Shown here in pieces: positions 13,092 to 16,185 of a stretch of DNA of 16,185 nucleotides. The notes beneath the pieces were generated by a model. That model searched no databases and was not told where the DNA came from. It saw only the letters and a list, made by a program, of their open reading frames with translations. The stretch comes from CAZXIY01 sp964640935 (GTDB lineage Archaea; Thermoplasmatota; Thermoplasmata; Methanomassiliicoccales; Methanomethylophilaceae), in contig CAZXIY010000027.1 in the NCBI GenBank assembly GCA_964640935.1, positions 1 through 16,185 of the forward strand, read 5' to 3'. The translations under genes were made by a program, and so were the position numbers. Each line of letters starts with the position of its first letter. Within the stretch, counting starts at the first letter, position 1.

Positions 13092-13105
13092 CAGGTAATT
13101 ACCTG
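13092..13105. promoter_or_regulatory. 14-bp perfect palindrome at the expected thpR TATA position
   Basis: CAGGTAATTACCTG is a perfect dyad centred 25-26 nt upstream of the thpR ATG. Its TAATTA core is the best-placed AT element for thpR transcription, so the site could be promoter, operator or both. About one perfect 14-bp dyad is expected by chance in a sequence this long, so only the position makes it notable. Confidence 0.4.
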
Positions 13106-13151
13106 AATCGGGGAATCAATCTCAAAGGTGGACGGAATCAACGTTCCATAC

Positions 13152-13187
13152 GGTTTAACTATAATGTCGTTCTGATGCATTCGGAGG
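13152..13187 (+). promoter_or_regulatory. Promoter and ribosome-binding site of the ABC exporter genes
   Basis: An AT element (GGTTTAACTA, 13152-13161) precedes a strong GGAGG (13183-13187) that ends 6 nt before the ATG at 13194. Unlike several neighbours, this unit seems to have a leader with a true Shine-Dalgarno sequence. Confidence 0.5.
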
Positions 13188-13193
13188 AAACCA

Positions 13194-14006
13194 ATGTCCG
13201 GAGAATTCCCGATAGAGATCAGGGACCTAAGGAAGGAATACGGCGAATTCGTCGCCGTCAACGGTCTCAATCTGAAGATCAAGAAGAACAGTTTCACTGG
13301 CCTGTTGGGCCCCAACGGGGCCGGGAAGAGCACAACTCTAAAGATACTGACGCATCTGATAAATGCAACATCCGGAAGCGCGTATCTTAACGGCGTGGAT
13401 GTGACACAGGATCCCAAGAGGGCCCTATCGAACGTCGGAACTGTCATTGAGACGCCGGAATTCTATCCTTATCTTACGCCGAGGGAGACCATGAGGTACG
13501 TCGGCGAGCTGATCGGAATGAAGAAAGAGGCAATCTCTGCCCAGACCGAATCGATCCTGGAGAAGGTGAAGATGGTGGAATGGGGCGACAAGAAGCTAGG
13601 GACATTCTCCAAGGGGATGAGACAGAGGATAGCTCTGGGCCAGGCTCTTTTGAACGATCCGAGCATCATAATACTCGACGAACCCACATCCGGTCTTGAC
13701 CCGAGAGGCATGGCGGAGATGAGGGAGATCCTGAAGAATCTCAGGAACGAATCGGACGATCTGACGATAGTGATGAGNNNNNNNNNNNNNNNNNNNNNNN
13801 NNNNNNNNNNNNNNNNNNNNNNNNNNNNNNNNNNNNNNNNNNNNNNNNNNNNNNNNNNNNNNNNNNNNNNNNNNNNNAACGAGGATGTCGACACGCAGTC
13901 ACGTCTGTACAAGGATCTCTGCGACCTCAACATCGGAGTTTACAGCGTCTACGAGAACAGCGCTCTCGAGGACACCTATCTCAGACTCATAAAGGAGACG
14001 AGATGA
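13194..14006 (+). CDS. ABC-2 type exporter ATPase subunit, interrupted by an assembly gap
   Basis: ATP-binding subunit of an ABC exporter. Motifs before the gap: Walker A GPNGAGKST at 39-47, a Q-loop region IETPEFYPYLTPRET at 85-99 with Glu where many ABC proteins have Gln, as I recall for BcrA-like drug/bacitracin exporters, the signature FSKGMRQR at 138-145, and Walker B IIILDEPTSGLDP at 158-170. The sequence stops at TIVMS, just before the expected H-loop histidine, which is hidden by 100 Ns. After the gap the typical C-terminal end resumes (SALEDTYLRLIKE). The frame happens to stay open across the Ns, but the gap length is probably a placeholder. The stop overlaps the permease ATG as ATGA. 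The substrate is unknown. Confidence 0.9.
   Translation: MSGEFPIEIRDLRKEYGEFVAVNGLNLKIKKNSFTGLLGPNGAGKSTTLKILTHLINATSGSAYLNGVDVTQDPKRALSNVGTVIETPEFYPYLTPRETMRYVGELIGMKKEAISAQTESILEKVKMVEWGDKKLGTFSKGMRQRIALGQALLNDPSIIILDEPTSGLDPRGMAEMREILKNLRNESDDLTIVMXXXXXXXXXXXXXXXXXXXXXXXXXXXXXXXXXXNEDVDTQSRLYKDLCDLNIGVYSVYENSALEDTYLRLIKETR
13778..13877. other. Assembly gap of exactly 100 Ns inside the ABC ATPase gene
   Basis: Exactly 100 undetermined bases, the conventional length for a gap of unknown size. The flanks are the middle and the end of the same ATPase domain, so the contig order is plausible. The missing part should encode the H-loop and regulatory region. Confidence 0.98.
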
Positions 14007-14908
14007 TGGGCCGTATGTATGTCGAAACGGACGATATCAGACAGATATTCGTCGTTACCAAGAACGAGATGATCAAGAGCGTCCGCGGACGGAAATTCAT
14101 GGCATCTCTGATACTGATACTTCTCGTGTTCGCGCTGATAACAGTGGTGCCGTTCGTTACAGGTTCCGGATGGGGTGGAAAATCTGTCGCGGACATACTG
14201 CAATCATATCTCTCGTATGTCAGCACCTTCGCTGTTCTGGTGGTCGGTCTCATCGGCTCTGTCGCGATAGTGTCAGAATATGAAGAGAGGACGGCGCTGA
14301 TACTGTTCACCAGGCCGATCAAGAGGACCAGCATATTCGTAGGCAAGTTCATCTCGTCGCTGCTGCTGGCGACCGCTCTCGTCCTGGTGTACTACATCGG
14401 GATCGTCGCTATGTTGCTGATATACCATGGGACAGTGCCAGATCATCTTATACAATCATTCTGCATGTGTTTCATGTACCTGTTCGCGGCTATCGGCATA
14501 GCATTCGTCTTCAGCTCTGTGCTGAAGAGGTCCAGCGTGTGCATAATATTCTCGATACTCACGCTTCTCGTGGTCCTGCCGGTAATATCCACGATGATCA
14601 CCGGCGATACATGGTTCATGCTCGACACGGCGGGGAAATCGATAATCACCTGCGTCCCGGAATACGTGGATTCGTATAACGGGGGCATCAATTATATGCT
14701 GTCGGGGATGCAGACCGTCTATGATTCTCTGATGGCCACCGGAGAAGTTGAACTGGCCATGATGGTCCAAAAGATTCTGGCAGCGATGTCGGAATTCATG
14801 ACCCCGATCGCGTATCCGACGCTTTGGAAGGAAGCGTTGGTCATGTTCACATGGGGAGCAGTTGCTCTCATTGTCGCATGGGTCGCATTCCTGAGAAGAG
14901 AATTTTAA
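14003..14908 (+). CDS. ABC-2 type exporter permease subunit
   Basis: A 301-residue integral membrane protein with about six helices (roughly residues 33-53, 70-91, 113-140, 148-173, 177-199 and 277-296) and a cytoplasmic N-terminus. The loop after helix 2, SEYEERTALILFTRPIKRTSI then FVGKF, is the hallmark of ABC-2/NatB-like permeases: an acidic residue, then P.KR and GK. A long outward loop separates helices 5 and 6. The ATG overlaps the ATPase stop (ATGA), with AAGGAG 5 nt before it, so the two subunits are translationally coupled. A hairpin terminator follows. The substrate (ion, lipid, peptide or drug) cannot be read from sequence. Confidence 0.9.
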   Translation: MMGRMYVETDDIRQIFVVTKNEMIKSVRGRKFMASLILILLVFALITVVPFVTGSGWGGKSVADILQSYLSYVSTFAVLVVGLIGSVAIVSEYEERTALILFTRPIKRTSIFVGKFISSLLLATALVLVYYIGIVAMLLIYHGTVPDHLIQSFCMCFMYLFAAIGIAFVFSSVLKRSSVCIIFSILTLLVVLPVISTMITGDTWFMLDTAGKSIITCVPEYVDSYNGGINYMLSGMQTVYDSLMATGEVELAMMVQKILAAMSEFMTPIAYPTLWKEALVMFTWGAVALIVAWVAFLRREF

Positions 14909-14915
14909 ACGGTTT

Positions 14916-14944
14916 ACGGGCTTGACGCCCGTCATTTTTCCTTT
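14916..14944 (+). terminator. Hairpin plus T-tract terminator of the ABC exporter unit
   Basis: The stem ACGGGC (14916-14921) with GCCCGT (14927-14932) and loop TTGAC is followed by CATTTTTCCTTTT. It lies in the 35-nt gap between the convergent permease and DUF362 genes, so it may stop transcription from the plus strand into the DUF362 gene. Confidence 0.7.
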
Positions 14945-16050
14945 TACTTCACTCTCACGAGATCGTATTTGGCCGAACCCATCTTCATCTTCTCGGCGTG
15001 CTTCAGCACATAGTTCCAGCCTTCGGTTCCTGGGTTGGAGCGTATGAAGATGTCATCGCCTTCTTTGTTCTTATCGGCAACGCTGCCCGGCATGACCGGC
15101 TGTTCCATCACAAGGTCGGAGCAGGCGGCGTCGAGTGCGACGGGGTCGAGCGAGGCGAGCATCCCCACATTCGGTATGATCTGCGTGTCGGTGGATGTGC
15201 GGCAGTCGCAGTGCGGTGTGACGTCGCTTATGATAGAAACATGGAAGCACGGCTTTCCTTTGACGGCCGCACCGGCATACTCGGTCATCTTCGTGTAGAG
15301 CTCCTTCTGGCAGGAATCGTATTCGACCGATATCGCATCGAAGCGGCAGGACGAGATGCACAACCCGCATCCGACGCATTTGCCGTGGTCGATGACTGCT
15401 TTCTTATCCTTCATCATTATCGCATCCGAACCGCACGATTTGATGCATCTTCCGCATCCTCTGCAAAGGGACGGATCGGAGTCGGGTTTGCTGCCGGAGT
15501 GCTGGACCATCTTCCCTCTGCGGGAAGCGCAGCCCATGCCGAGGTTCTTGATCGTCCCGCCGATCCCTGCCATCTCGTGGCATTTGAAATGGGACAGCGT
15601 GATGATGACATCGGCGTCGTATATGCCGCGGCCGATCATGGCCTTCTTTATCACATCGCCGTCGAAGGGCACCTCCACATCGTCATCGCCCTTCACTCCG
15701 TCGGAGATTATGACGTTGCAACCGAGGGTGGCCGATGTGAAACCGTTCAGTGCGGCCGTTTCGAGGTGTTCCGGAGCGTTCTTTCTCCTGCCGGCATAGA
15801 GGGTGTTGCAGTCGGTGACGTAAGGGATGCCGCCGTTCCTTTTCACGGCATCGACGATCGAGCGTGCGTAACCAGGTCTGAGGTAGGTCATGTTGCCGTA
15901 TTCGCCGAAGTGCATCTTCACGGCGACGAACTTGTCGCGGACATCGAGCTTGTCGATGCCTGCGGCTTTCAGCAGTCTTTCGAATTTCCCCAAGACGCTG
16001 TCATCGATATCCATGTGAAAATCGGCGAAATAAACCTTTGAATTTGCCAT
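14944..16050 (-). CDS. DUF362 protein with two 4Fe-4S cluster motifs
   Basis: A 368-residue soluble protein. The DUF362 core surrounds a ferredoxin-like insert: residues 1-180 include VAVKMHFGEYGN and the family hallmark HFKCHEMAGIGGTIKNLGMG (154-173). Two canonical 4Fe-4S motifs follow at C196-C199-C202-C206 (CRGCGRCIKSC) and C225-C228-C231-C235 (CVGCGLCISSC). The C-terminal part (DVTPHCDC, GMLASLDPVALDAAC) is also typical of DUF362. The family is common in anaerobes and methanogens; its reaction is not established, and an electron-transfer or redox role is inferred. The ATG at 16050 has GGGAG within a predicted 13-nt leader and a TATA box at 16085-16092. It appears monocistronic. Confidence 0.92.
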   Translation of the reverse strand: MANSKVYFADFHMDIDDSVLGKFERLLKAAGIDKLDVRDKFVAVKMHFGEYGNMTYLRPGYARSIVDAVKRNGGIPYVTDCNTLYAGRRKNAPEHLETAALNGFTSATLGCNVIISDGVKGDDDVEVPFDGDVIKKAMIGRGIYDADVIITLSHFKCHEMAGIGGTIKNLGMGCASRRGKMVQHSGSKPDSDPSLCRGCGRCIKSCGSDAIMMKDKKAVIDHGKCVGCGLCISSCRFDAISVEYDSCQKELYTKMTEYAGAAVKGKPCFHVSIISDVTPHCDCRTSTDTQIIPNVGMLASLDPVALDAACSDLVMEQPVMPGSVADKNKEGDDIFIRSNPGTEGWNYVLKHAEKMKMGSAKYDLVRVK

Positions 16051-16084
16051 AAGAACAACTCCCTTCGTAGATGATTTCGCCGTC

Positions 16085-16092
16085 GATATAAG
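16085..16092 (-). promoter_or_regulatory. TATA box of the DUF362 gene
   Basis: The minus strand reads CTTATATC. Initiation about 26 nt downstream, near 16063, would give a 13-nt leader starting with the GGGAG ribosome-binding site. Confidence 0.5.
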
Positions 16093-16127
16093 AAATGATG
16101 TATGTCCGTCAGATTCCGTATGGACAA

Positions 16128-16135
16128 TTTAAATA
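16128..16135 (+). promoter_or_regulatory. TATA box for a transcript running off the right edge
   Basis: TTTAAATA predicts plus-strand initiation near 16158. The remaining sequence has no ATG but forms a small GCGG-TTCGT-CCGC hairpin (16160-16172). The gene itself lies outside the window and could be an RNA gene or a protein gene with a leader. Confidence 0.35.
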
Positions 16136-16185
16136 CTGAAAATAGATAGAAGGTGCTACGCGGTTCGTCCGCCGATACGAGGTGC

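Noticed and set aside
14998..16041. Long open frame (347 codons) on the plus strand opposite the DUF362 gene
   Set aside because: It is antisense to a gene with two intact 4Fe-4S motifs and family hallmarks; the product is compositionally odd and has no recognisable motif. It is a shadow of the codon bias of the real gene.
1..16185. CRISPR array, insertion sequence, integrase, toxin-antitoxin or phage module
   Set aside because: No regularly spaced repeats, transposase motifs, terminal inverted repeats or defence-type gene pairs were seen; the gene content is chromosomal.

Overview
The window reads as a chromosomal segment of a methanogen-type archaeon of the Thermoplasmata side, most likely Methanomassiliicoccales (Methanomethylophilaceae-like). 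That placement is my inference. Directly visible support: an archaeal two-repeat TATA-binding protein, strong TATA boxes with start codons about 26-29 nt downstream (predicted leaderless mRNAs), a BspA-like leucine-rich-repeat protein and a membrane-anchored papain-like protease of the kind common in gut lineages of this order, archaeal class III (pilin-type) leaders, and stop-codon use dominated by TGA and TAA with a single TAG among 17 genes. One 100-N assembly gap (13778-13877) cuts an ABC-transporter ATPase gene.

Layout, left to right. 13-1370 (+): a zinc-ribbon protein and a cytoplasmic BspA-like LRR protein. 2928-1372 (-): cysK-cysE, the two-step route from serine to cysteine. 3554-3006 (-): TBP, followed by a hairpin terminator. 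3791-6126 (+): a secreted, C-terminally anchored C1 protease and a small anchored DUF4352-like protein, separated by a 314-nt spacer holding a terminator and what looks like a decayed gene end. 6380-6307 (-): tRNA-Cys(GCA) with encoded CCA, diverging from an uncharacterised archaeal protein (6435-7301, +). 9380-7284 (-): pyrD-pyrK-TPR, that is class 1B dihydroorotate dehydrogenase with its electron-transfer subunit. 9895-9407 (-): YbaK-type Cys-tRNA(Pro) deacylase, diverging from a SufS-type cysteine desulfurase (9967-11172, +). 12469-11173 (-): a three-gene pilin-like cassette. 13073-12522 (-): ThpR RNA 2',3'-cyclic phosphodiesterase. 13194-14908 (+): ABC-2 exporter ATPase and permease. 16050-14944 (-): a DUF362 protein with two 4Fe-4S motifs.

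Functionally, cysteine recurs: synthesis (CysE, CysK), charging target (tRNA-Cys), editing of Cys-tRNA(Pro) (YbaK) and use of cysteine as sulfur donor (SufS) all lie within about 10 kb, although in separate transcription units. Most other content is ordinary housekeeping. I do not see a clear, previously undescribed multi-gene system. The most interesting signals are small: a 6-codon upstream ORF overlapping the protease start, a TAG-ended gene in a lineage that may decode pyrrolysine, single TATA boxes placed to serve divergent genes, and a pilin-type leader lying upstream of the only canonical start codon.
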